64,000 nucleotides of DNA from Filosporella fistucella. Its lineage: Eukaryota; Ascomycota; Leotiomycetes; Helotiales. The notes under the pieces were generated by a model. That model was not told the origin of the DNA and did not search any database. It saw only the letters and a program-made list of their open reading frames with translations. Positions 9,181-21,129 of this stretch are shown piece after piece (position 1 is the stretch's first letter; every line of letters begins with the position of its first letter). Position numbers and translations under genes: made by a program. Location: positions 124,001-188,000 of the forward strand of contig JAQJZZ010000007.1 in NCBI GenBank assembly GCA_030077755.1, read 5' to 3'.

Positions 9181-10607
9181 GAATTCTATCAATCTTTTGA
9201 CTGTCCATTGTCGTCCCTGCATTAGAAGCCCAGCAAACCACCAAGATGACTACCATCTATCCACGAGCCCTATATTCCTCAGTCCAACTTTCAAATTACT
9301 CACAATTTCTTTTCTTCGCACTCCCCCTCAAACTCAAACCTCCCAACTTCTCCAAAACCTCCCCTCAAATGAGTCAAATCCCCAGCATGTGGCACCAACA
9401 CACATCTCTCAAAATGTAACCCTAGAAGTACCACCGTACCACCCCACCAAAACCAACCACAACCACAATCCTACTCTAATCCCAATACCCAATTCCCGGT
9501 TCCGGCTGAATACCTGCATTTACCATCCCGTACCTCCCATCCATCCCGTATCTCCATACCCATCACATCAGAACCTTATCTCATCATCCCCCTCTCAAAC
9601 ACCTCACACTACCCCTCCCGACTCCCAAAATCTAGGGACTCGGTTTCTTACCCCCAACTCTTTCACCCTCACTTTTGAACTTCTCAAACTGGATGTACGG
9701 AATTTCCCATAAGTTCTATAATTACCCTCTTCCCGGGAAACTCGAGGGAAATTTGACAGCGAAGGGAATCGGGATTTCCCGTGAAACGGGAGGGGAGATC
9801 TTATTGAAACAAGGTGTATAGGTTTGGGGTGGGGGCTAGAATTTTGGGTTGTACTTGTTATTTGGATATCTTCTCCTGAGCGAGGAGTTTCAATTCAGGG
9901 GATGTTTTGTTAAGAGATGTTGTATTGTATAGTTTTCAATCAGTAGATATCTGATCTGAGTTGACAGGCAAAGGCGAAAGGGGAAAATTGGACTCGGTTA
10001 ATTGGTGAGTGATTATTGTTAAAATATATTTTTTATTTTGTGTCATAGAACTCGACTCATTAAAACGCGCCTGGGTATAATTGCTACTACAAAATAATGG
10101 ACATGAAATCTGCTCTCCTGTGTTGAGATCTATACAAGAGTCGACCTGCTCGTTGTGATGTCTCCGTCGTACTCATTGCTGGAATGCTGCAGAGACTTAT
10201 TGTTGCTCGCCATGCCAATAACCTCATTATATTCCTCCGCATATCTATGAATGATATGAGTTTCATTCCAATTCCGGCTGCCTTTTCTTCCCTTGCGGTT
10301 CTTCCGGCTCCTCCATCGAGCTGCATTTTATGCTTAGCTGATCCGTCGCACGCTTTCGTTGGCGTTATCACCACCTCGGACGTGATAATGTAGGTTGATA
10401 CTGTGAGCTGTGCCTATGCCTAACCGTTTCGTGACCTCTCCCCTTCTTCCGTCTCCTGATCAAGCGTGGCTTTCGTACCACAATGTGTTCTCATGTGGAC
10501 AGTATTGTCCATCCAGTGACCCGATCCAGGTCCATCCTCCACCTCTTGCAATTACCATTAAACATCAAGACGGGTCTGAACGTAAACATCCAAGACTGAT
10601 CCTTCCG
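9181..10607. other. Intergenic region with strand-asymmetric composition
   Basis: From about 9240 to 9715 the plus strand is very rich in C, A and T and poor in G. From about 9720 to 9860 it becomes G-rich and carries several short palindromes. The long frame over 9240-9712 is a by-product of this composition. I see no supportable gene. Confidence 0.5.
9730..9781. repeat. Cluster of short palindromes
   Basis: TTCCCGGGAA at 9730-9739 and CGGGATTTCCCG at 9770-9781 are both self-complementary, with GGGAAA half-sites between and around them. They could be transcription-factor sites or chance in a G/C-clustered stretch. Confidence 0.45.
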
Positions 10608-11747
10608 TCAAGGATTATAATAAGTCTGATGCCTGACCTCATCCGCCCGTTCCCTTTCATCCCTCAACTCACTCATCGCGAACAATAACGGTAACGGACT
10701 CAGTGGCATCGGCCACTCGTCATGATTTCCCCTCTCCTCCCTCGGCGTACTCAACTCACTTCCCACTGGTTCCAGCGCTGGCAATTCCACCGGCGCCATA
10801 ACTTCACAATTATCCAACTCCTTGGCCTCCACGCACTCGGAATGTAACTGTGGTTTGCCGGCTGTCATTGATGTGGGTCGTGATTCGTCAGGAAGTTCTT
10901 TCTTGAGAGCTGCTAGATGGGCAGCCGTTAAGCGTTGCCGTCGACGAGTGAAGAATATTACAACGAATACTGTACACATCCCTAGGACTGAACCGACGAC
11001 CGGACCGGCAATCCATGAGGTGTTCAATGGGGTTGGTATGGATTGGGAGGAAGGCGTTGCGGCTGCTGAATATGAAGCTGTGGCATTTGCGCGCGCGGAC
11101 GCTAAAGACGCAGATTCTAGTGATGTTAGTTGAACTCTTAATACTGGATAAAATAAACATACGGATTGCTTTCCAGGATGAATATTCCGGCGCCCAAGTA
11201 GCAGTCGCAAGCATTGATTTAAAAGCTGGGTCATCTGGGTCACCCGTCGTCCAATATTGCGCATTTGTCTGGGTAGATGTTGGTGGTGTAGTGATCGTCA
11301 TTACCGGCACAGCTGTAGGTGTAGCTGAAGCAGACAGCATTGTCTTCGACGCTATAATATCCCCCAATACCGACATCCTCGAAGCAATAGATTGTAGAGC
11401 TTCAACCTGCGTCGACACGTTTGTGTTCTCGCACAGATTGAGTATGCTAATCAAGCCCTGTTCCAATTTCCTCGACTCCTCCGTTTCGCCATATTGCATG
11501 TTGTAGGTAAGTATACATTGTTGACAGCTTCCACAGCTATTAATGAATGTCGAATTGGCGACACAGGAGGAAACTGATCCATCGAATTGTGTGACTTGAT
11601 CTCGACATGTAGCTATTGATGTTAGTCAAGATAGTGAGAAGAAGACATATACTCACGACATAAAGGAGAACAGTAATTCTGTGGAAGCAAATTCCCCAGC
11701 TGCCGTACTGCTAGAGCAGCAGCAACGACCTTTGGGAGATGCATCAT
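10608..11747 (-). CDS. Single-pass membrane protein with Cys-rich ectodomain, unknown
   Basis: Exons 11747-11657, 11612-11163 and 11116-10608 encode 349 residues, and all three join in phase. The N-terminus MMHLPKVVAAALAVRQLG is a weak signal peptide. It is followed by a cysteine-rich ectodomain (NYCSPLCPTCRDQV, SSCVANSTFINSCGSCQQC, LNLC), then a Thr/Ser/Pro-rich stalk. The single membrane segment, around residues 215-235, reads WIAGPVVGSVLGMCTVFVVI and is followed at once by the stop-transfer RRRQR. The cytoplasmic tail is about 110 residues. This layout is common among fungal surface sensors and glycoproteins. The function is unknown. Confidence 0.78.
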
Positions 11748-14171
11748 TGAGGTTGAAGAGAGCTGGAAATCGGAGACCCTTTACCACGCCCGATGTCTTA
11801 ACTCAACGTCAGAGAGCGGGAGAGAAGATAGTAGTGGTACATGTTTAGTTTAAGAGGCTGAACGGGACGATGGGACGGATACAGAAAGTATGGAGAGGAG
11901 GAAGCACAGCACGCAGATCGGTTTTCAACATGGTGCACTTGTTATGCATTCCCTTTTTCCGACATTATGATGCCTCATGCTTTGCTGGGAAGAAGACCGT
12001 GGGTTTGGTCTGTACGACGAGGTGAACAGGGCAGGGAAGAGGGACCTGGCTGCTTCTGGCCTGGGTATGGGGCCGTATGGGCTGGGTATGGGCTTGGATC
12101 AGGTAATTGAGCAACAGGGAGGGGAAGGAGAAGTCGGGGATGAGCAGCCTGTAATCAACTGAATCGATCCCCGAGGATTCGGATGAACAGGGAGACGGAT
12201 TGGATTGGGGACTGCCGCTGGGCAAGAAGGGGAAGGTTCTGGTTGCAAAAGACTGGTTTGGGAGGGAAGAACAGTGTACGATTGGATCGTCCAATATTTT
12301 CAATAACACATTGTGCATGGAAAATTTGGGTGACCAAGAGAATGCCCTTGTCGACTTTGGACGCCTTTCCCTGTTGATTGTGTTCGAATGAGTGCAACTG
12401 CCCTGAGCTGAGGGAGGGGAGGGAAGACTTTGGATTTGCCCCTGGAGCCTTCCGGCGGTGCGGGGCGCAATAGCGGGCAACTAAACTGACTAGGGGAGTG
12501 ATGGGGGCTGCCACTGCCTGCCAGCAACCAAAATCCAGGCTCTTGCACACCAAAAACCCCCCAAAAACTCAGGTCATCCACTGCCATCCAGACCCTCTCG
12601 GGGCTCTGTCGGTACTCCGCAGCACCCTAGGACAATCTTTCCAGTGGTGTGGTGCAACGCATGATTTGTGGTACCAGGTCCAGTTAGCCTATGAAACAAG
12701 CATTGAACGCCATTGAACGCCACATACCACCGCTTGACCTCTCTCAGACACAATTCTTTGCTTTTCAGCTCCCTCATGAGCGCCTCTCTGTCCAAGACCT
12801 TTTGTAACGGCAGTTTTGTGAGTGGTCCAGTCCAGCGAACAAAAGCAAGAACGAATCAAAGCATCGAGAGATGAGACGGAGACTTCCTCATGGAGAAGAT
12901 GAGTTGTTGACGTGCGAACAGGGTGTGTATCATCAGCTATGGAGCCTCGTGAAACCCAATTCTGAACCAATTCTTCCATTCAATTGATGACAATTGAAGT
13001 CTTGGGAGTATTGTTGACTCCCAATTGGTGCTTTTACGGCCCCTTCGAGTCATGCAATGATATGTGAGGCTCGATATCAGATCGAATGGCTGAAAAGACG
13101 GCGTGCCCGTTCGATCCTACGGAATCTGTAATCGAGGCTAGTTTCAAAGAGAAAAGAAACGGTCTTCGCCCCGTGTTTCTTTGCAATAGTTTCTTCTCTC
13201 TATGATCATCTTGATAATTGATATACCGTTGATCTTAAAACCTCCTTCTTTTAACGCATTTGATCCTCGTTTTCACATCCTCTGGTCAGTTCAAGCGTAC
13301 CAGACTCGGAAATATATGATACACGTGTGCCGTTCGTATTTTGCTATTTTAGAATTCGTTTCTTTGCGATTGATCTTCAGATAGCAATGATAGATGCATC
13401 CAAGGCAGGTGCTTGGCAAAAAGATGCTATACACATTGTCCTTGAGCAAATCCTCGAGTACCATGACTTGAGATTATTCTCCGAATTCGTGCATATTTGC
13501 TTGCACTACCTGTCGCGTGGTTTGACCGGTTAAATGCAACGGCGCAGCGCAGATTCCCAGATACGGGAAACGAATGCGGGTGAGGGCATGCCACCATTGA
13601 TTTTTGGGACGAGGGTATCTCAATATTTGATTTCGATCGTTGGTCGCGTAATCTTATATCGTCAGACTGTTCTAATTGCTGATTTGTAATAAGCTTTACG
13701 GGGATTCAAAAAAATAGTGAAAGGATGAAATCTTGAGAGATTGCGATCTCGCTTCGCTTGCAGCGCTTCATACAATTTTCCCTTGAAAGTACGGAGACAG
13801 TAAAGATCGTCCAGAGAGCATAATCTTCAGTACCATTTTCAGCATAATCTCCATCCCCAGATGAATCGCGAGTAGTTCGTGAGAAGTGAAGGCATTAATC
13901 TTAACCCCACTTGAATCGCAATCATGACTTGCGTGCCTGAAAGTCGATCATCAAACAGGTCTGTGCAAACGGGAGGACCTGGATAAAATCTATACTTCCC
14001 CAGATATATCTTCACTTGTAAGAGAACTGATGGTGTGAGCTTAGAACCTCACCAATTGAAATTCAGATCAGACCACCAAATCGTCTGAAGAAACGTTAAA
14101 CATTCTTTTAATTTGGTACGCAGGTGAGGCTTGACATCTGTAGCACTCTCTGCCGGATCTACAGCTATCGC
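11748..14171. other. Gene-free 2.4 kb
   Basis: Open frames at 11965-12587 on the minus strand overlap one another and look like products of a G-rich composition. A 10-bp direct duplication (CATTGAACGC twice) occurs near 12701-12720. I see no RNA gene, no repeat family and no supportable CDS. Confidence 0.45.
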
Positions 14172-15926
14172 TTACAGCGTATACACGAATTCTGGATTCT
14201 CCCTATCAGTCAAATCGAGAAATTCCTGGTTCTCCAACTTCTTGTACGAAGGAAGTGCTCGAGCCGCTTCATTCTTCTTGTTCATTCGTTGGTAGTACCA
14301 ATGAATAATAACAAGATCACACGCTACCACGGCGTAGCAGACAATAATAGTGATCTCGGCAGGAACATATCTCGGTGCATCACTTGGTCTGAAGGTTTGA
14401 GGTCCAATGATATTCCCCACGCAATACGCAATCAGGTACAGAGCACCTACAGTCGTTTTCTTGGTGTAACCGGCAACGTTACTGGAAATCAGGGATAGCA
14501 AAGCCACAAAGCCGGTAGGCGAAGCTTGTGTCAGGTAGTAACCTGCAAGCCGGCCAGATGACATAGAGAGTGGAAGACACACTATCAGTAGCATGCCGAG
14601 AACTGATATGATTAAGCCGGAGGTTCCAACCAAAAGTCGACGTCTGCATTTATCTCCTAGCCAACCACAAAGAATAAGGGCAACCACTTCGACTGCTCCT
14701 CCTGGTGTACCATAAAGGAGAGATTCGTCTGCTGTGTAGCCGAAGGAAACAATGAGCTGCGAGAAGAAGTTTGATATACCACCTATATATATATTTAGTT
14801 TCGAACGTACCATCAAAAGCTTGACTCTGGTTGTCAAAACCAAACTATGAACTTTCTCCACAGCAGGGTTGCAAGGAGCTGATCACCACGTACCATTTGG
14901 AATATCTGCAACCAAGGCATAAAACACAAATGCCCATGTCATTGGATCGACCAATGCTTCCTTCAACTGATACATCTTGAAATGTTTGTTACCTACTCCC
15001 TGCTGATTCTTCCGAATCCGCTCTATTGCCATGAGTCTCTCGGTCGGATTCAGGAACCTGGCATTGAGTTGATTGTCCGGCATGAAGTACAAGAAAATAC
15101 AGCCCACTGCCGCAGTCATCAAGCCGATAGTCAGAAACACAATCTTCCAACTTGCGATTGCAGCTCCGTGTTTCTTGACGCCGACCGAGATCCCGTATGC
15201 GACTAAGCCTCCGAGAATCTGCGCAAAGCCATTGAAACTGAACCAGATGCCGGTTCGAGTACCTTGTTCCTTTCTTGTGTACCATTGGCTAGTGAAAAGT
15301 GCGAAGCCGGGTGTAACAGCTGCCTCGAAGACTCCTAAGAAGAAACGGACTGCAACTGCACCAGCAAAATTCTTGACTGCTGCCATGCAGCAAAGGGTGA
15401 GACCCCACATGATGATGTTGAATGCGGACCATTTTGCGAGAGGGAGTCTTTGGAGTAATCTGTTTGTTGGATATTCCCAGAATAGGTAGCCGATGTAAAA
15501 CATCGAACCCAGCCACTGATAATTATCGCCTTTGAGGTGGATGGCTTTCTGCAGACCCATTATTGAAGCGTAAGAGAGAGTTGTTTTGTCAAGGTAATTG
15601 AGCCCGTATACTACGCAAAGCATCTGACATTGTCAGTACACAATTCTTCATCCCAAAATGCGAATGGACGGGAGAGAGAAACTAACTGGCATCAGATTCC
15701 AATCTATCTTTCTTAATAAGGCCTTCTCCACTTCTGGAGTCATAACAATAGCTTGGACATCATGTCCTGCGAACGCCTTCAACGCCTCATCTCCATCATT
15801 GGCATCAGCATGGATAAAACGCGCTTCTTTCACTTCCCCATTTTCCTGCGTCAATTGTGGTGTCAAGTCTGTGACTTTCTCAGGATCTCGGAGTGATCCA
15901 TCTAGGACTTTGGTGACGTTTGCCAT
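14172..15926 (-). CDS. MFS permease, anion:cation symporter (Dal5/allantoate-type)
   Basis: Exons 15926-15687, 15623-14894 and 14782-14172 encode 526 residues. The introns are 63 and 111 nt and keep phase. The layout is that of the ACS family: a long polar N-terminus, then a start of helix 1 at LCVVYGLNYLDKTTLSYASI, where LDKTTLSYA is a family signature. WYTRKEQGTRTGIWFSFNG lies in the first half, followed by GWLGDKCRRRLLVG in the second. Homologues carry allantoate, nicotinate, pantothenate or similar anions with protons; the substrate cannot be read from the sequence. It lies alone, with long spacers on both sides. Confidence 0.88.
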
Positions 15927-17045
15927 AGTGTCGTCGGCACAGCTTGTGCGGAGTCAATAGGTGAAGATGAGAAGTTGATGAGGGAAATATGGAGACAATA
16001 GAGAAAAAAAACACAACGCGAGGAAAGAACAAGCGGAAGAGATATATACCATCTCCTCCCCGTCCATTCAAAAGTTTAAGTAATAACATCACTTTCCCCT
16101 CCTTATCCTATCTATATATCATCGCGCAACTCAGGATAAACCGTGCTCCCAGTCTTCGGGCTGTCACCACTAGGCACATCTTCGCATGGTTTCCGTTCAT
16201 ACAGCGGTGTTCGCTCCCCGTTTCTCTATCGGTGCCAATCATTTGCCAGGACAGTAGTCGATGCTTGTCTCGTTGAAGCAACAGAAGGGAACATCATGAG
16301 GCGATCCCCCATTCTTGGCGGCCCCTGGCGCGGCTTTTGTGCGGAACGCGTGCATTGGTCTGCATAACTCGCCTGTTTTAGGCAGGTGTGTGAGTTATGA
16401 CGAGGTGGATTTTAGGTGGTGGTGTGGTTTTTTTGATAATAGGTATGTGGAAAGATAGGCATATGGTATTTAGAGTTGGCCGTCAGCATTTTAATTTGGG
16501 TTGAGTTTTGCTGAAAAGTTGTGGATGCCCGAAATTGCCCGTTTCTGGGTTTGATATGGTAAGGTGAAATGCCAGAAGAGAAACATCTCCGTGCCAGAAA
16601 TATATCGCTGGAGCCATGCATATCTACTCAACATGATTTGCGCCACATCAAAACCTTTTCCCGTACCGATGGAATTATATGGAAGGCAATTCGTCTTCTG
16701 GATTAAAGTTACTTCCTGCGATTTTTCAACTAGAAATGTGTGTATTTCTGAGGCGATTGCCCTCCTTTTTGATATTCTTCACGCTTATATTCTGAAGAAA
16801 AACCTTGCGCGGTTGGCATGTTGATCACGAATGGTGGTCAACGGAAAATGGACTATTTACAGAGCACAGCTTTGAGAAGTTAGTTCGAAGTCTTGTTGAT
16901 TCTCTTAGAGAAAGAATTATGCAAAAGGGACTTCGACAATATCGAAGGTGCGTGTTGCGCGTGGGGCGCCTGCCGCGATTCTTACGTCCTTCAAAGATCA
17001 CGAATATCATGAGAAATTCTTGAAATATGCCATAATGATTCTATT
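15927..17045. other. Intergenic region between MFS permease and unknown gene
   Basis: About 1.1 kb, somewhat AT-rich. It should hold the permease promoter. Short open frames only; nothing I can support. Confidence 0.4.
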
Positions 17046-18353
17046 CTACAGATTCTCAATGACAATCCATAGCAATTTCCCTGCAGTCTTCTCTTCTTTG
17101 CTTTGTTTGCTACTGCCGTGCTTCTCAATGTTCTCATTGCTCATTGGCAAGCTCTGACTTGTGGACTGGCCATTTTCGTCTTGAATCCAGTTCTCGTCAA
17201 CATCCTTCATATATTTCTTTTCACGTTTTTCATCTCTATTCTTTCTTTTGTGCTCCTTCTTTGATTTTTTGTCCTTCTTTTCCAAGTCTTTCTGCCGATC
17301 TTTGATTGCAGATTTCTGATTCTTCTTTGCTTTCAACTCGATTTGTCTTGCGCTCAGCTTTGCCAGTATAGTAGCTTGTTCTGTCGGAGGAGGTACATCG
17401 AGATCGAGCGGAGTGCTGAACGGCCTGACAGTCATCAAAACTCGGTCAAGAATCTGCATACTCATAGTCGCAGACGTCAATGGAGCGAGTACATGTGCTG
17501 AGGGAGGCATCTGAAGAATAGCTCGCGTCGCATCGTTGGAAGCGATACTTGCTTTCAAGCCTCTAGGCTCAAAGAACCGTTCGTTCATTTCGTTCAGGTA
17601 CATCTCCGTGCGGCCTTTGCTAACAGCTGCAGTTCCTAATTGTGCCGTGAATTGAATAGCAACCCCAGCAATAGCCGCCCAGTGATGAGGGACCATTCCA
17701 ATGACGCCACCAACCAGATTCAAAACTTGCAGAGGTGGGCTTGCGGCGGAAACAACGTTGAGATTGTCGATAAAAGCAACGAAGTCAACTGGACTTAGGG
17801 CATAGGATTGAAGAACCGGAGCGTATGCTCTGAGAAATGCTTGACCTCGGCCTGGTGCGGTTTGAGGAATAGCTATTGGTGCAACTAATCGAGCTTGATG
17901 AGATGGTAAAACTCCTGTAAAATTGTCGAAAGCAATCGCTTGCGAGAAGATGTCCTCATTTGCCCGCAGGGAGCCGAAGGAGCTGGATGGCGATGCCACT
18001 CGTCCATATGACCTTACAAGCACAGCCAAAGCGCTTGATGGATGTGAAGATGTAGCGGGTTGTATGGCTCTTGGATTGGGGTAGAATGATTCATCATTCC
18101 CCCCCATAGCATGATTTGGCTGGAAATGGTGGATCTGCTGTCCATTTGGAACTTGTGGAATTCTTATTCTTGGTGCTGGAACTGTGATGTCTGAATTATC
18201 GGAGTCTTCATTGCTTCCTCCATATGGTGGCGGGAGATCAATGTTCGGTTGATGTCCCAACGGGTTTAGGTATCCTGCATCTGCTACTGCAAATTCTTGG
18301 TACTTCCAAGGACGGTATTCCTGAGACTGGTACCGCGAAGAGTCAGCCTCCAT
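17046..18353 (-). CDS. Unknown fungal protein with charged C-terminal tail
   Basis: A single exon of 435 residues that I do not recognise. The first 130 residues are proline/serine-rich and look disordered, with PPPYGG near residue 43. A well-ordered central part (LVGGVIGMVPHHWAAIAGVA, QFTAQLGTAAVSKGRTEMYL, NEMNERFFEPRGLKASI) has glycine-rich hydrophobic stretches that could be membrane-associated or amphipathic. After about residue 345 there is a long lysine/glutamate run (KDRQKDLEKKDKKSKKEHKR) likely to form a coiled coil or a nucleic-acid-binding tail. Similar proteins seem widespread in filamentous ascomycetes, but I cannot name the family. Divergent from the Zn2Cys6 gene. Confidence 0.72.
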   Translation of the reverse strand: MEADSSRYQSQEYRPWKYQEFAVADAGYLNPLGHQPNIDLPPPYGGSNEDSDNSDITVPAPRIRIPQVPNGQQIHHFQPNHAMGGNDESFYPNPRAIQPATSSHPSSALAVLVRSYGRVASPSSSFGSLRANEDIFSQAIAFDNFTGVLPSHQARLVAPIAIPQTAPGRGQAFLRAYAPVLQSYALSPVDFVAFIDNLNVVSAASPPLQVLNLVGGVIGMVPHHWAAIAGVAIQFTAQLGTAAVSKGRTEMYLNEMNERFFEPRGLKASIASNDATRAILQMPPSAHVLAPLTSATMSMQILDRVLMTVRPFSTPLDLDVPPPTEQATILAKLSARQIELKAKKNQKSAIKDRQKDLEKKDKKSKKEHKRKNRDEKREKKYMKDVDENWIQDENGQSTSQSLPMSNENIEKHGSSKQSKEEKTAGKLLWIVIENL

Positions 18354-18742
18354 GTTTTGAAGAAAGTGTCTTGTATATTCGAGCGAAAGATGTTTTTGAA
18401 ATTCAGATACTTCATTTCATGCGAGAGAGAGTCCTTACATAGATTGTTAATGTAAGTTTCGCAGCAGGATCTCGCAATTACTCCACCACTTTGGGAATAG
18501 CTGCAATACTGTCAAGAGACCCCCACTTGAGTCAGCTTCGCCAATCAGCTGTATCGCAATTTCTCACCTGCTTTGGGTTAAAGTCAGCGACACTAAAGCT
18601 GGCGAAGCTTTTGGCAGGGAGGTCGGCAATGGCCCATCACGTAAGGTTCAATTCGAGGTCGCCTATTAACAAACACATAACATTACTATTTCAACCACCC
18701 AGGATTCGTCTATCTCGCAATAAACTGTCTGTTCTTGGAACG
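18354..18742. promoter_or_regulatory. Divergent intergenic region, unknown gene / Zn2Cys6 regulator
   Basis: 389 bases between divergent start codons, presumably a shared promoter region. The frame of the regulator stays open upstream of its ATG, so a longer N-terminus cannot be fully excluded. Confidence 0.4.
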
Positions 18743-20336
18743 ATGGCGCGGAATGGACCCGGAGCCTCTAAAGGTAAGTAGAGAAACATGATCATTTTCA
18801 ATGACCCTCACTTATGACGAGTAGGATGCAATACATGTCGAAGGCGACATATTAAATGTGATGAGCGTCGGCCGACTTGCCACAGATGTGAGAAGGCGAA
18901 CTATTTTTGTGAGGGTTATGCCCGAGAACGAAGATTTGTCGACGAAACTACTCGAACAGAGCGGCAAGTGACAAAAGCTGCAAAAGTAACGAAACCACTT
19001 TGGACCAGACAGTCTGAGACTAGGTTTCCTGAGGCTAAAGATGCAGATGTATCGAAAATGAGTCTAAGTCTATGCTGTGGATTTGATATATCGGGCCCAG
19101 ATGACAACATCCATGTCTCGTTCTTACTTTGGCACCTTTTCGGAGGAAAGAATTTGAGGATACCTTGGCTACGGCATCATGCGGGAGACATGACTTCCTT
19201 GTCAGCTCATGCAAGTGTACGTGCTCTAGCCGCTATCTATTTTGGGAGAGTCCACCACCGTCCAGATATAACAAATCGAGCTAGGGAGCTCTACGGAACA
19301 GCTCTCACAAATCTCAATCACGACCTGCAGGATCAAGATAAAGCCTGGTCAACATCTTTATTGAAGACAGCTATGACCTTGGAATTTTACGAGGTGAGAT
19401 CCATTCTCCATGACATATGAACCAACTCACAGCTTCAAGTTCTTTGCTTTCAATTCTTTAGATGGATGGATGAAGCATGCTGATGGGGTTGGGAAACTTC
19501 TTGAGATCAGGGGACCTTGGAGACATCAACTACCATCAGATCGACGCCTCCTGGAAGGCAATCGTGTTACAATTGCATTGAAATGCCTGGTTCAGAGGAA
19601 ACGGTGCTTCCTGGAACACCCTAATTGGAAAGTCATTCCCTGGGCTTTGGATCCAGAGTCAAAGACTCCAACCATTTACCTGCACGAGATACTTTGCGAT
19701 ATTCCTGGCCTCATGGAGGATGCTTCGGATCTTCATCACCGTACTCGCACTCCTTGGGAGCGGACGGAGAAGCATATGTCACTCTGCGAAAACATTCTAT
19801 TACACCTGCAGACACTATACGAATGGCGCTCAGCATGGGCATTCCGGAATCCCAATGCATGCTATTCGGTTCCAGCTACTCGGTCGGATGGCAGTGAACA
19901 ACTGTTTCCGACAGTGCTCTATTATACAGAACTAGGTCTCGCAAACGACATATCAATTTACAATGCAATATTACTACTCCTTCTGAGACTCGGTGTCCAA
20001 ATCATCGGGCCGAATTTCGACGCCTCGATACCGGCACTGCATCTCCAGCCATCATCCTCTTGCATCCATGACCCACTAATCCCACCTGGGACTGCGCAAA
20101 ATCAAGAAGCAATCGCAACAGAGATCTGTCGCAGTGTAGAATATCACCTCTGCTGTGAAGAATCGGGTGCTGCAGCTTTCATGCTGATGTTCCCCCTGCG
20201 AGTAGCATGGCTTGCATTCCCAGCTGAAAGCATAGAAGCGCTGTGGTCACAAACCATGATGAATAAGATTGCAGATTTGAGTGGCTTTGAAATTAGTAGA
20301 GGACTCAGTGGAAGAGGGGTTGTTGAAGGAGAATAG
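18743..20336 (+). CDS. Zn2Cys6 transcription factor
   Basis: Exons 18743-18773, 18825-19393 and 19440-20336 encode 498 residues. The binuclear zinc cluster is at the extreme N-terminus: GCNTCRRRHIKCDERRPTC then HRCEKANYFCEGY (C-x2-C-x6-C-x6-C-x2-C-x6-C). The rest fits the fungal-specific transcription factor family with the GWMKHADGVGKLLEIRGP motif. I chose the start MARNGPGASKG because the cluster usually lies 5-30 residues from the start. The second intron needs the AAG acceptor ending at 19439. The CAG seven bases earlier would shift the frame into an early stop. No target can be inferred from the neighbours. Confidence 0.9.
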
Positions 20337-21129
20337 ATCAAGACTGTATGAACAAACCAAAGGCCTAGGTCTCTTCAAAGAACCTGCTACAGGGCCGAGC
20401 TGACGACCCCGTAAATGTTCGGGATTTTCATAGCCTTTCCACTCAATGAATACCACATAAGTATATTTCTGAATTCAGTACAAGCTCGACCACCCGGCTT
20501 CAATAAAGACAGTCATTGTAGACAACGATGCAACTTGCTTAATAGATGACGAATATCGTAGGTTGAAGGTGTATGACAGGAACGAGACTCAGATGAGGTA
20601 AACAGAGCGAGTGATAATATAAACGGCATGAAAGAACGTATAAGCCCAATAGTGTAAGTCTGTGCGATCAGGCGGTTTTCCATGGTCTCAAAGTCCAAAG
20701 TCTCCCCGCTCAATCAAAAACCATCAAATACCGACGAATTCTGGTACTGAGAGGGTTGGCAAGGTAAGAACTATGTGCGCCAACAAAGCTCAATTTTTCC
20801 AAGAACTTTGAAAAGAGTGGTGAAACCCGTGCCGTCACCTACGCCTTGGTAGATAATGACAGGAGTTCTGGTTGAAGGCCTTATTCATTCCTTCCATATT
20901 TGGGTAGCTAAATTTAAAGACAAAAAAGGCAATATTATAAAACTAAGATAAGAATTGAGTAGGGAAGTGAAGAAAGTTGTAAGGTCTAGTATTCTGCTGC
21001 GTACGTGGCCGCTAAATTTGGTGCCAAAGCTTCGCGTCGCCCAGAGTGTCCCACGCGAATTCGCAAACCTCGACCACAAAACATGCCATTGTGCCCTGTA
21101 TCTCCTTCAACCCATCTTGTTCGGTGACA
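20337..21129. other. Intergenic region upstream of ALG6
   Basis: About 790 bases with no supportable gene. It holds the 3' UTR of the Zn2Cys6 gene and the ALG6 promoter. Confidence 0.4.

Noticed and set aside
8942..9712. 256-codon plus-strand frame
   Set aside because: It begins inside the decayed secreted-protein gene and continues through G-poor low-complexity DNA. The length is a result of composition.
11965..12587. Several overlapping minus-strand frames of 95-171 codons
   Set aside because: They overlap in three phases, have no domain and lie in G-rich DNA.
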